Shown here: piece after piece, positions 20,218 to 29,526 of the stretch
Layout of the letters: the number at the start of each line of letters is the position of its first letter
Position numbering within the stretch: the first letter of the stretch is position 1
DNA from: Bacteroidales bacterium
GTDB taxonomy: Bacteria; Bacteroidota; Bacteroidia; Bacteroidales; F082
Assembly: GCA_016936505.1 (NCBI GenBank)
Contig: JAFGXS010000085.1
Span: 44,334 to 108,333, forward strand
Direction of reading: 5' to 3'
DNA length: 64,000 nt
Translations under genes and position numbers: made by a program
The notes under the pieces: generated by a model
The model's database searches: none
What the model was told of the DNA's origin: nothing
Seen by the model: the letters and a program-made list of their open reading frames with translations, nothing else

Positions 20218-20248
20218 TTTGAAGTTTAAAATTTAGATATTATATTTG
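20218..20248 (+). promoter_or_regulatory. Bacteroidetes-type promoter of rex
   Basis: TTTG (20218-20221), 19-nt spacer, TATATTTG (20241-20248), 23 nt before the rex ATG. Confidence 0.75.
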
Positions 20249-20271
20249 CCCTGTTAATTAAATAACAAATT

Positions 20272-20907
20272 ATGGATCAGGATTTAATAAAAAAGATACC
20301 GCATAAAACTATTCAACGGCTCAGTCAGTATCGTAGGGCTTTGTTGTTGTGTTTTGAACAAGGTAAGACACATATTTTTTCTCATGAGATAGCTAATTTA
20401 CAACATATTACAGCGGTTCAGGTTCGTCGCGACCTGATGTTGATCGGGTATTCAGGAAATCTTAGAAAAGGATACAACATCAAAGATCTTATTGAATTAA
20501 TCGGTAAGATTATTGATAGTCCTAATGGTCAGAAGGTTGCCATTTTTGGAATGGGGAATTTTGGGCGGGCTATTTCTAAATATTTTTCCGGTCGCCGTTC
20601 AAAATTGACGATCGTTGCCGGTTTTGATGTAAGCCCTGATAAGGTTGGGAAAGAAATAGTTGGGATACCTTGTTATCATATGGATAAAGCCAGAGAAATT
20701 ATTCTACAGGAAGGAATTAAAATAGGAATAATTACTGTTCCTGGCGATCAGGCTGTTGAAACTGCTAAAGCGATGGTTGAAGCCGGTATGAAAGGCATTC
20801 TTAACTATTCCCCGACACCTGTTGAGGTTCCTGAGAATGTATTTCTGGAAGAATATGATATGGTTACTTCGCTGGAAAAAGTAGCGTTTTATGTGAAAGA
20901 ACATTAA
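20272..20907 (+). CDS. rex: Redox-sensing transcriptional repressor Rex
   Basis: N-terminal wHTH 'IPHKTIQRLSQYRRALLLC...ITAVQVRRDLMLIGYSG' and Rossmann 'VAIFGMGNFGRAIS' plus 'GILNYSPTPVEVPENVFLEEYDMVTSLEKVAFYV'. Confidence 0.95.
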   Translation: MDQDLIKKIPHKTIQRLSQYRRALLLCFEQGKTHIFSHEIANLQHITAVQVRRDLMLIGYSGNLRKGYNIKDLIELIGKIIDSPNGQKVAIFGMGNFGRAISKYFSGRRSKLTIVAGFDVSPDKVGKEIVGIPCYHMDKAREIILQEGIKIGIITVPGDQAVETAKAMVEAGMKGILNYSPTPVEVPENVFLEEYDMVTSLEKVAFYVKEH

Positions 20908-20929
20908 TATTATTTTTTTGATATTTAGT

Positions 20930-20965
20930 AAGGCTGTCCGTTATCTAATGGGCAGCCTTTTTTTG
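20930..20965 (+). terminator. Rho-independent terminator of rex
   Basis: AAGGCTGTCC / GGGCAGCCTT stem followed by TTTTTT. Confidence 0.8.
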
Positions 20966-21163
20966 TGTCAGTTTTCTTACAAATTGGTTTTGGCAATAGC
21001 TAATTCCTGTAGTTTGATCCGGTACAGGTTCTTATTTAGAATTGCTTCTAAAATAACTGAAATTGAATTAGATGCAAAAATTATAGATAAATTTATGCAG
21101 GATGATTCTTTGAAAGAGATTTAATAAATCTATTGATCTGGTTTAAAATTAAAATGATGCGCC

Positions 21164-22369
21164 ATGAAAAAACTGTATTCAATTTCATTCATCACGTTCC
21201 TTACATTTATTCTTACATCAGGTTTTTGTGAGAACCTTAGAGCTCAAAATTCTGCTGCCGAATTATTACATCATAAGTTGGATGGTGATGTTGTTCACTT
21301 TGTGAACCCCAATTTTTTTTCTTCTCATAAAATGAAAAATACTGATGCATCATATTACAATGATTCAGTTTATATGCACAAATGGAATAGTGAATCGGAT
21401 AACTGGTATTTAAGTCTGCGGATAAAATACAATTATGAGCAGGGAAATATGATTCTTAAGCTTATTGATTCGTGGGATACAACAGCAAATGAGTGGGTTT
21501 TTAGTAGTAAAGAAGAATTCAGTTATGATGGGGCTGGGCATAATGATAGCTCCGTTTATTATTATTGGGATAAAATTGATGAAGTTTGGGTAAAGGATAC
21601 TAAAGCTGAAGTTTTATTCGACTTACAGTATAATGATAGTGTCATCTTTTATTATTTGTGGGATGAATCAAAGATAAATTGGGTAAACGACAGTAAAATG
21701 GAATTATTTTATGACATATCAGGAAATGATTCTTGTTACTATTCATCCATTTGGTCCACTGATCAGAACCAATGGAATCCAATGGTTAAAGGGTATTATT
21801 ATTATGTTCAAAATAATATTCTGGATACTGTAGTAAGGTACATATGGAGTTCAAGTCTAACAGACTGGAAGTATTTCCTCTCTGATAAAGTTAAATATGA
21901 TGTAACAGGAAAAAAATCTGAAGTGATTTCGTATTCCTGGGATTCGCAATCGGAGTTATGGAATTTGTCAAGAAAAGCAGAATACAGCTATGATAAACTT
22001 AATCTGTTGGAAACAACAATCAATTATAATTGGAGTTCTGATGCAAATGATTGGAATAATAGTTATAAGTATCAGTATTATTGGTCTCAGCATTCAGAAT
22101 TAGGTGTTCCCGAGCTTACTGTTGTTCCAGGTATTAAAATCTATCCGAACCCTTTCGCTGATAAGGTTAATATCTTGATTACCAATTCAACCGAAAAAGC
22201 TTTTGACTATGAAATAATAAATAGCGCTGGGCAGGTTTTGGCTTCAAAACAAAATTGTGGGGTTTCTGAATCTCATCAGATTGATTTGAAAAAATATCCT
22301 ACAGGTTTTTATTTTGTAAAAATTAAAACAGGCAACATTTTTTTGGTTCAGAAGATTGTTAAAAGATAG
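21164..22369 (+). CDS. T9SS-secreted protein with tandem W-rich repeats
   Basis: Signal peptide; about 8 repeats with W-x7/8-W cores; C-terminal sorting domain 'IKIYPNPFADKVNILITNS...ASKQNCGVSESHQIDLKKYPTGFYFVKIKTGNIFLVQKIVKR'. Confidence 0.85.
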   Translation: MKKLYSISFITFLTFILTSGFCENLRAQNSAAELLHHKLDGDVVHFVNPNFFSSHKMKNTDASYYNDSVYMHKWNSESDNWYLSLRIKYNYEQGNMILKLIDSWDTTANEWVFSSKEEFSYDGAGHNDSSVYYYWDKIDEVWVKDTKAEVLFDLQYNDSVIFYYLWDESKINWVNDSKMELFYDISGNDSCYYSSIWSTDQNQWNPMVKGYYYYVQNNILDTVVRYIWSSSLTDWKYFLSDKVKYDVTGKKSEVISYSWDSQSELWNLSRKAEYSYDKLNLLETTINYNWSSDANDWNNSYKYQYYWSQHSELGVPELTVVPGIKIYPNPFADKVNILITNSTEKAFDYEIINSAGQVLASKQNCGVSESHQIDLKKYPTGFYFVKIKTGNIFLVQKIVKR

Positions 22370-22381
22370 TACAATTGTAAA

Positions 22382-22427
22382 AAAAAAAACCGACTGAAGT
22401 AGAATTATTGGGTCAGTCGGTTTTTTT
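22382..22427. terminator. Bidirectional terminator between convergent genes
   Basis: AACCGACTGA ... TCAGTCGGTT flanked by an A-run and a T-run. Confidence 0.85.
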
Positions 22428-22447
22428 ATGATTAGCCAAAATATGGG

Positions 22448-23392
22448 CTATACTATAGTAATTCTTGTTCCGCCATCGTCAACACCCAGTTTTCCGGGTT
22501 CGGTAATTATAGCGTCTTTACCGGTTTGTTCAACAAAATTAATACAGGCACGAACCTTGGGAGCCATGCTTCCTTCACCAAACTGGCCTTCATCAAGATA
22601 TCTTTTTGCCTGACGCAAAGTCATTCTGTCGATAGACTTTTCCTGTGGAGTGTTGAAGTTAACACAAACTTTAGGAATGTCTGTAAGGATAAAGAATTTA
22701 TCGGCTCTGATACCAGATGCAAGTCTTGCAGAAGCCAGGTCCTTATCAATTACGGCATCAATTCCCTGAATTTTGTTTTCTTCAACATAAAAACAAGGAA
22801 TACCACCACCTCCAACAGCAATTACAATATGACCGCTTCGAGCAATTTTTTCAATAGTTTTTTGATTGAAGATAACCAACGGTTCCGGTGATGCAACAAC
22901 TTTTCTCCAACCACCTCTTTTCACATCTTCTTTAAATATTGTTTTTGAATTTTCCATGAATGCCATGGCTTCTTCTTTGGTGTAATAAGGACCAACAGGT
23001 TTGGTAGGTCTTTCAAATGCCGGATCGTGTTTGTCGACCAATACCTGAGTTATAATACTGATAATGTCACGATCCTTGTCTGCTTTCATTAATACATTCC
23101 TGAGTTGTTGTTCAAGCATATAGCCTATAAAACCTTGTGAATAAGCACCACAGATGTCCATTGGCATTTCAGGGATTCCATACAATTTATTTCCCGCCGA
23201 ATTGGCCAGCATAATATTTCCAACCTGGGGACCATTCCCATGAGTCAGCACAATGTTGTATTTTCTGTTGATGAGTTTCATCAGGTTTTTGCTGGTTTGG
23301 AAAGCATTTTCTTCCTGCTCATCAATTGTACCTTTCTGTCCTGCTCTTAACAGGGCGTTGCCACCAAACGCAATTACAGCCAATTTTTTCAT
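22448..23392 (-). CDS. arcC: Carbamate kinase
   Basis: 'AVIAFGGNALLRAGQKGTIDEQEENAFQT', 'YNIVLTHGNGPQVGNIMLAN', 'IAVGGGGIPCFYVEE', 'LDEGQFGEGSMAPKVRACINFVE'. Confidence 0.95.
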   Translation of the reverse strand: MKKLAVIAFGGNALLRAGQKGTIDEQEENAFQTSKNLMKLINRKYNIVLTHGNGPQVGNIMLANSAGNKLYGIPEMPMDICGAYSQGFIGYMLEQQLRNVLMKADKDRDIISIITQVLVDKHDPAFERPTKPVGPYYTKEEAMAFMENSKTIFKEDVKRGGWRKVVASPEPLVIFNQKTIEKIARSGHIVIAVGGGGIPCFYVEENKIQGIDAVIDKDLASARLASGIRADKFFILTDIPKVCVNFNTPQEKSIDRMTLRQAKRYLDEGQFGEGSMAPKVRACINFVEQTGKDAIITEPGKLGVDDGGTRITIV

Positions 23393-23541
23393 ATAACGTC
23401 CATTTTTTAATTTGCGATAAAGAGGGCAAAGTTAATGAATCTGATGTGACGGATGATAAGTGATTTACTTAATTTAATAACACAAAAAAAGGATTAAAGT
23501 GCTGGAATATTGTTATCTTCGGGAACCAATGCTTGTTTATA

Positions 23542-25065
23542 ATGAATGAAAATTCGGTAAAACATTTTCTTTGGAAACCGGGCGGTTTTTTTTCAGGTAT
23601 TCTGGTGTTTTTGTTTGTTTTGTTGTTTTTTGATCTGGAACCCGGAAAACCTGCTGTTACGGCTACACTGGCTGTTGCGTTGCTTATGGCTGTATGGTGG
23701 ATTACTGAGGTTATTCCACTGGCTGTAACATCTTTGATTCCGGTTGTTCTATTTCCTTTATTGGGTATCATGAACGGAAAAACTGTTTCATCATCATATT
23801 TTAATCATGTGATTTTTTTGTTCATTGGGGGCTTTATTCTTGCTTTGGCTATTCAGAAATGGAACTTACACCGGAGAATTGCATTAAAAATTCTGATGAT
23901 AACCGGAACAAGCCCTTTAAGGATATTGTTTGGCTTTATGTTTGCTACAGCTTTCTTGTCCATGTGGATTTCCAACACGGCAACAGCCATGATGATGATT
24001 CCTATTGTAATATCAATCATTAGTAAACTGGAAGAATATGTTGATGATGGTGAATTAAAAAAATATTCTACAGGATTATTACTTGGTGTTGCCTATAGTG
24101 CATCTATTGGAGGTATTGCAACTTTGGTTGGTACGCCGCCCAATCTCTCATTTGCCCGTATTTTTCAGATTATGTTTCCACAGGCTCCGGAAATCAGTTT
24201 TTCATCGTGGTTTGTATTTGCATTGCCCCTCAGCATAGTAATTTTTATTATCGTCTGGTTTTATTTGTACCTGTTGTATAAACCCGAAAATTCCTGGAAA
24301 AACTCAATTAATTCTGTTAGTTTTAAGAAGCAATACAAGGATTTGGGAGCTGCCGGTTTAGAGGAAAAAATTGTTTTTGTTGATTTTATTGTAATGGCTC
24401 TCCTCTGGCTAACGCGTTCTGATATTAGTATAGGCACTTTAAATATCCCGGGTTGGAGCCGGATTTTTTCTCATCCCGAATATCTAAACGATGGAACTGT
24501 GGCAATTGCAATGGCTGTTTTGCTATTTATGATTCCATCCCGAAAAGGGCAGGGTAGAATAATGACCTGGCCGGATACAAAATTGTTGCCATGGAATATT
24601 GTATTGTTGTTTGGCGGGGGATTTGCGCTAGCCAGTGGTTTTAAAGAATCGGGTTTGTCTCTTTGGTTTGGCGAACAATTAAGCGGGCTGGGAACCTTAC
24701 ATCCAATATTAATACTTTTAATCATCAGTTTAGGAGTTACTTTTTTAACCGAACTCACATCAAACACTGCCACTACAGAGATGTTGCTACCGATTTTGGC
24801 CGGACTGGCAGTAACATTAAAAGTTAACCCTTTGCTGTTTCTGATTCCTGCAACCATCAGTGCTTCTATGGCTTTTATGTTGCCTGTTGCTACCCCTCCA
24901 AATGCTATCGTTTTTGGTACCAACCGAATTACAATGGTTCAAATGGCAAAAACCGGTCTTATTTTGAACCTTATTGGTGCTGCAATTATTGCACTGTACA
25001 CTTACTACATTGCACCGGTTGTTTTTCATCTTTCAGGACAGGAGCTTCCTTTCTGGGTTCATTAA
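23542..25065 (+). CDS. SLC13/DASS-family anion:sodium symporter
   Basis: 'MWISNTATAMMMIPIV', 'GVAYSASIGGIATLVGTPPNLSF', 'TELTSNTATTEMLLPI', 'MLPVATPPNAIVFGTNRI'. Confidence 0.93.
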   Translation: MNENSVKHFLWKPGGFFSGILVFLFVLLFFDLEPGKPAVTATLAVALLMAVWWITEVIPLAVTSLIPVVLFPLLGIMNGKTVSSSYFNHVIFLFIGGFILALAIQKWNLHRRIALKILMITGTSPLRILFGFMFATAFLSMWISNTATAMMMIPIVISIISKLEEYVDDGELKKYSTGLLLGVAYSASIGGIATLVGTPPNLSFARIFQIMFPQAPEISFSSWFVFALPLSIVIFIIVWFYLYLLYKPENSWKNSINSVSFKKQYKDLGAAGLEEKIVFVDFIVMALLWLTRSDISIGTLNIPGWSRIFSHPEYLNDGTVAIAMAVLLFMIPSRKGQGRIMTWPDTKLLPWNIVLLFGGGFALASGFKESGLSLWFGEQLSGLGTLHPILILLIISLGVTFLTELTSNTATTEMLLPILAGLAVTLKVNPLLFLIPATISASMAFMLPVATPPNAIVFGTNRITMVQMAKTGLILNLIGAAIIALYTYYIAPVVFHLSGQELPFWVH

Positions 25066-25169
25066 GAACCGGCTTGTTTTTGTTGTAAAAGCATTTAAAT
25101 TTGCTTTTGTAAAGGTTTGATTTCTGAGATAGGTTCTTAAAAAAAATCTCATCATTTTAATGTAGTAAC

Positions 25170-26537
25170 ATGAAATTGTCTCTATTTAATTTAATGCTTC
25201 TTGTTGTTTATGCGTTGGTTTGTATTGGAATAGGGTTATGGAGTTCCAGAGGAAAACGCGATGACGATTATTTAATTGCCGGGCGTAAGATCAGGCTGTT
25301 TGGTTTTGTTTCTTCAGTTGTTGCCAGCTATATTGGAGGTGCAGCATTGGTAGCCTATTCGGCTTATGTATATCAGTTTGGGATTTCGGCTATTGCTGTT
25401 TTTTTAGGAACTTCGTTAGGATTCCTTTTTTTTATTCCTTACGCATTAAAGCTTAGAAAGATTAGTACAGAGAAACAATTTCTTACTCTTTCGGACTGGT
25501 TTTATTTCAAGTTCGATAAGAAAACAGGTATTGTTTCTGCTATAATTTTGCTTGTAGTTTATTTTGGTATGTTGTTAAACCAGTTTATTGCTGGCAGTAG
25601 TATTTTGGCAAGCATCAGTGGCTGGGATTATGAAACAGCTTTGATAACATCCAGCTCAATTATTTTGATTTATTTGTTTTTTGGAGGTTTTAAAAGTGTT
25701 ATAAAAACTGATGCTTTTCAGTATGTTATTATGTTTGTTTTGTTTGTTCTGTTGGCATACATTTTACTTAAGGATGATAAAGGTTTAACTCCTGAGCTTA
25801 TTAATTTATCTGATATGAACCTTGGTATGACAATAGCGTTCGTAGCTTTTGGGGTTCTGATTATTTTCCAGTCGGCTGAATACTGGCAGCGTGTGTATGC
25901 AGCCCGTGATGAAAAAGTGGTAAAACGCGGATTTATCGGTTCGGCAGTTTTGGTTCTAATTACCGGGATTGCAATAACAGTTGTTGGTCTTTCTGCACAT
26001 TATAACGCTCCTGGAATACTCCCAAGAAATGCTTTTGCAGAAGGATTAAAAGTTCTGGTCTCAGGCAAATTTTTAGGCATTGCTCTTGTACTTCTTTTTG
26101 CTGCAATTATGAGTTCTGCTGATACAATTATTTTTGTGTTGGCCTCTAGCCTGGCTAAAGATTATGTGGCACATTTTTCAAAAAAGGAAGTAACTCCGCA
26201 TAACCTTAAAATTCAAACCAAAATTTTTGTGGTTTTATTTTCCATTGTAGGTTTTTTGCTCGCTTTTTATTTTAGAAATATTATTCAGGTCATTTTGTTT
26301 ATTACAGGCGTTGGGTTCACTATTATTCCTGCTGCTATTATTTCTTTTCATGTTAAACTTACCAATCAGGCTGCACTTGCCAGTTTTTTATCTGGTGTTG
26401 GATATGTTCTGATTCTTATACTTACAGATAATCTGATACCCGAACTTAGTATAGCCTCTATAGTTGTGGCTACGATTTTTTTAATAGTGTTTCAGCTTAT
26501 TTATCGTAAAAAAATATCATTGCAAACAGAAGCATAG
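25170..26537 (+). CDS. Sodium:solute symporter family protein
   Basis: SSS-type topology: 'DDYLIAGRKIRLFGFVSSVVASYIGGAALVAYSAYVYQFG', 'FQSAEYWQRVYAARDEKVVKRGF', 'AAIMSSADTIIFVLASSLAKDYV'. Confidence 0.9.
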   Translation: MKLSLFNLMLLVVYALVCIGIGLWSSRGKRDDDYLIAGRKIRLFGFVSSVVASYIGGAALVAYSAYVYQFGISAIAVFLGTSLGFLFFIPYALKLRKISTEKQFLTLSDWFYFKFDKKTGIVSAIILLVVYFGMLLNQFIAGSSILASISGWDYETALITSSSIILIYLFFGGFKSVIKTDAFQYVIMFVLFVLLAYILLKDDKGLTPELINLSDMNLGMTIAFVAFGVLIIFQSAEYWQRVYAARDEKVVKRGFIGSAVLVLITGIAITVVGLSAHYNAPGILPRNAFAEGLKVLVSGKFLGIALVLLFAAIMSSADTIIFVLASSLAKDYVAHFSKKEVTPHNLKIQTKIFVVLFSIVGFLLAFYFRNIIQVILFITGVGFTIIPAAIISFHVKLTNQAALASFLSGVGYVLILILTDNLIPELSIASIVVATIFLIVFQLIYRKKISLQTEA

Positions 26538-26540
26538 TTT

Positions 26541-27440
26541 ATGAAAACTATTAATCAACGAAGGGCTTATGGGTTGGCATTGCTGGCAGTGCTTTTTTGG
26601 TCCACAATTAGTTCGGCATTAAAAATAACCTTGCGCTTTATGCCTTTTGATGTGATGCTGTTCTGGACAGTTTTGTTTGCTGTTGTTTTTCTTTTTCTGA
26701 TCAATAGGTTCAGTAAAGAACCACTTAAGTTTAAATTACTGAATCGTAATGATTATCTTTCCTCTGCACTGATGGGACTGATTAATCCGTTCTTCTATTA
26801 TCTTATTCTTTTTAAAGCATACGATTTGTTGGAAGCTCAGGTAGCCGGGGCATTGAACTATACCTGGCCGATTGTTCTTACTTTACTTTCCATTCCAATG
26901 CTTAAGCAAAAATTGTCGTGGAAAAGTTTGGGAGCTATCGCTGTTAGTTTTATTGGAATCCTTTTTGTAAGCAGTCGGGGACATTCGTTGTTAGGGCATA
27001 TTGCTCATCCGTTTGGAGTAGTTCTTGCTGTGGGAAGTGCTTTTTTTTGGGCTTTATACTGGATTCTCAATATGAAAGATAAAAGGGAGGACACGGGAAA
27101 GTTATTACTGAACCTGATGTTTGGGCTGGTTTATATGCTGATTTACTTTCTTGTGGTGAGAAGAATTCCGGTTTGGCCTGATATGCAAGGTGCTTTCGGA
27201 GTGGTTTATATCGCTCTTTTCGAAATGAGTTTAACCTATGTGATTTGGCTGAAAGCTCTGAAAAGTTCAGGAAATGTGGCCAAAGTCAGCAACCTGATCT
27301 ATTTATCGCCTTTTATTGGTTTATTCTGGATCAGAAATACGGTGGGAGAAGCAATTCATTTTACAACAATTGTAGGGTTAACTTTAATTGTGTTAGGTAT
27401 TGTTTTGCAGCAGTTTATTAAACAAAAAAAGGTAATCTAG
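26541..27440 (+). CDS. DMT-superfamily (EamA) transporter
   Basis: 10-TM pattern; 'ALLAVLFWSTISSALKITLRFMPF', 'AVAVSFIGILFVSSRG', 'GSAFFWALYWILNMKDK'. Confidence 0.88.
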   Translation: MKTINQRRAYGLALLAVLFWSTISSALKITLRFMPFDVMLFWTVLFAVVFLFLINRFSKEPLKFKLLNRNDYLSSALMGLINPFFYYLILFKAYDLLEAQVAGALNYTWPIVLTLLSIPMLKQKLSWKSLGAIAVSFIGILFVSSRGHSLLGHIAHPFGVVLAVGSAFFWALYWILNMKDKREDTGKLLLNLMFGLVYMLIYFLVVRRIPVWPDMQGAFGVVYIALFEMSLTYVIWLKALKSSGNVAKVSNLIYLSPFIGLFWIRNTVGEAIHFTTIVGLTLIVLGIVLQQFIKQKKVI

Positions 27441-27508
27441 GTGTGATGCAATTGAAATTATGTACTATTGAATAGCGGTTAAGTGTTCAGTTACTAAATC
27501 AAAATAGA

Positions 27509-28360
27509 TTATTGAAAAATAATTCCTGCCATTTTTTGACGTGCTGTTTTTAACTTTTCTTCTTCTAAAGTGCAGGATAAGTTATTAGTATGACAAAATT
27601 GTAAGAGTTCTTCCAGATCAAGGTTGGGAACCATTTCTTTGCCGGTCATGGGGCACCCTCCTAATCCTCCCAGTACAGTGTCAAAATGTCTGATTCCTGC
27701 ATTAAAAGCGGCTTTAATTTTTTCTTTCCCTTTTCCGGGAATGGCGTGGGTGTGAAAACCAAATTCAACTTCAGGAAATTCAGGAACTAGTGCATGACAA
27801 ACTTTGTGAACAATATCAGGGTTCACATCGCCAATGGTTTCGGCCAGTTGTATCAGAAAGATGCCTTTATCGGTTAGTCGTTTAATCCACTCTGCGACCA
27901 AATCAATATTCCATTTGTCGTGATAAGGGTTCCCAAAAGCGAGCGAAAGATACACGACAAGCTCTTTTCCATTCTGAACACAAAGGTTCTGAAGAAAGTC
28001 AATGGTTTTTTCAGCCTCATCAAGATTGGTATTCAGGTTTTTTTTCAGAAAAGTAGGTGATACAGAAAAAGGATAAAAGATTCTGTCTATCATTTCATAA
28101 TCTTTGGCAAGTTCACCCCCTTTTTGGTTTGCAACAAGAACAGCAATTTTTGTATTTTCAGGTATATCTTTTAAGTTTCTCAGCACTTCTCCGGTATCTG
28201 CCATTTGCGGGATGGCTTTCGGGGATACAAAGCTTCCGGTTTCCAGAGTATCAAATCCACATTGAAGCAAAGCATTGATGTATTCAATTTTCTTTGCTGT
28301 GGGAATGAACCTGTTTAACCCTTGCATTCCATCACGTGGTGTTTCTGTTATTTTGATCAT
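27509..28360 (-). CDS. Hydroxymethylglutaryl-CoA lyase family protein
   Basis: 'IKITETPRDGMQGLNRFIPTAKKIEYINALLQCGFDTLETGSFVSPKAIPQMADT', 'HTHAIPGKGKEKIKAAFNAGIRHFDTVLGGLGGCPMTGKEMV'. Start at MIKITETPRDG preferred over 28381. Confidence 0.9.
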   Translation of the reverse strand: MIKITETPRDGMQGLNRFIPTAKKIEYINALLQCGFDTLETGSFVSPKAIPQMADTGEVLRNLKDIPENTKIAVLVANQKGGELAKDYEMIDRIFYPFSVSPTFLKKNLNTNLDEAEKTIDFLQNLCVQNGKELVVYLSLAFGNPYHDKWNIDLVAEWIKRLTDKGIFLIQLAETIGDVNPDIVHKVCHALVPEFPEVEFGFHTHAIPGKGKEKIKAAFNAGIRHFDTVLGGLGGCPMTGKEMVPNLDLEELLQFCHTNNLSCTLEEEKLKTARQKMAGIIFQ

Positions 28361-28556
28361 TAGCTGTAATTGTTTGTGCAAATTTAATTGAATTAGGTTA
28401 TTTTATTGTAAGTTAAATCCAAAGAGAAATTAAAGTTTCTTAAATCAGAAGTGATTTGGTTACAGATTTTATACTTTTGATATTTTAGTATAGTTAGGAA
28501 ATATAATACTTTTATGCAGGATAACGTTGTGTAAGTAATTTATTAATTGTGTTTGT

Positions 28557-29477
28557 ATGAAGAACATCCTCACTACCCTGATATTTATTTTCTCAAGTAT
28601 GATGATTTTTGCACAGGTTCCAAAAGTTCCATATGGAACAATTAAGCACATTGAAGATTTTCCCTCAAAGTATGTAACGCCCAGAAATGTTGATATCTGG
28701 CTTCCGGATGGTTATTCTCCCGATAAGAAATATGATGTGCTTTATATGAATGACGGACAGATGCTTTTTGACAGTACAATGACCTGGAATCATCAGAGTT
28801 GGGATGTGGCTCAAACCGTAACCCGCCTTATGAAAGAAGGTAAGGTTCACAACTTTATTGTGGTAGGCATCTGGAACATTCCGGATCTGAGGTTTACCAA
28901 TTATTTCCCGGAAAAACCATATGCGTTGCTAACTGAACAACAGCGTGATAGCATCAGCGATGAATTGCAGAAGTCGGGTGCTGTTAATGGTGTTTTTCAA
29001 CCTAATTCTGACGACTATCTTAAGTTTATTGTGAATGAACTGAAGCCTTATGTAGATGAACATTTTTCGGTTTACAAAGATCAAGCACATACTTTTATTG
29101 CCGGTAGTAGCATGGGTGGTCTGATTTCGTGGTATGCGATTTGCGAATATCCTGATGTTTTTGGCGGAGCAATTTGTATGAGTACTCACTGGCCAGGGCT
29201 GTTTACTTTGGAAGACAATCCTATTCCAGGTGTTTTTCTTGAATATTTGAGAAATCATTTGCCTGATCCGGTTCATCATAAAATTTATTTCGATTATGGA
29301 AATAAAACATTGGATGCATTATATGGCGGAATACAAAAAGAGGCTGATGTTGTAATGAAATCTACAGGATACAACTCGTCTGACTGGATTACAAAATATT
29401 TTCCCGGAGACAGCCACAGTGAACGCTCGTGGAGTCGAAGACTCAATATTCCGATACAATTTATGTTAGGAAAGTAA
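28557..29477 (+). CDS. Alpha/beta-hydrolase (putative esterase family)
   Basis: 'RNVDIWLPDGYSPDKKYDVLYMNDGQMLFD', nucleophile elbow 'FIAGSSMGGLISWYA'. Confidence 0.88.
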   Translation: MKNILTTLIFIFSSMMIFAQVPKVPYGTIKHIEDFPSKYVTPRNVDIWLPDGYSPDKKYDVLYMNDGQMLFDSTMTWNHQSWDVAQTVTRLMKEGKVHNFIVVGIWNIPDLRFTNYFPEKPYALLTEQQRDSISDELQKSGAVNGVFQPNSDDYLKFIVNELKPYVDEHFSVYKDQAHTFIAGSSMGGLISWYAICEYPDVFGGAICMSTHWPGLFTLEDNPIPGVFLEYLRNHLPDPVHHKIYFDYGNKTLDALYGGIQKEADVVMKSTGYNSSDWITKYFPGDSHSERSWSRRLNIPIQFMLGK

Positions 29478-29526
29478 TTAAATTAAAATGTATTAATATT
29501 AACTTGCCTTTCAAATCAACTATATT

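Noticed and set aside
20918-21124. 68-aa plus-strand ORF after rex
   Set aside because: Its 5' part spans the rex terminator hairpin (20930-20965). The C-terminal half (KITEIELDAKIIDKFMQDDSLKEI) looks mildly protein-like, but there is no convincing start, so I did not call it.
22526-22891. 121-aa plus-strand ORF antisense to arcC
   Set aside because: Carbamate kinase motifs on the opposite strand explain this region.
24471-24923. 150-aa minus-strand ORF within the SLC13 transporter
   Set aside because: Antisense shadow of a well-supported CDS; no domain, no promoter context.
25087-25108. AAAAGCATTTAAATTTGCTTTT near-palindrome after the SLC13 gene
   Set aside because: Could be a weak terminator but the stem is AT-rich and the loop/T-tract is ambiguous; too weak to call.
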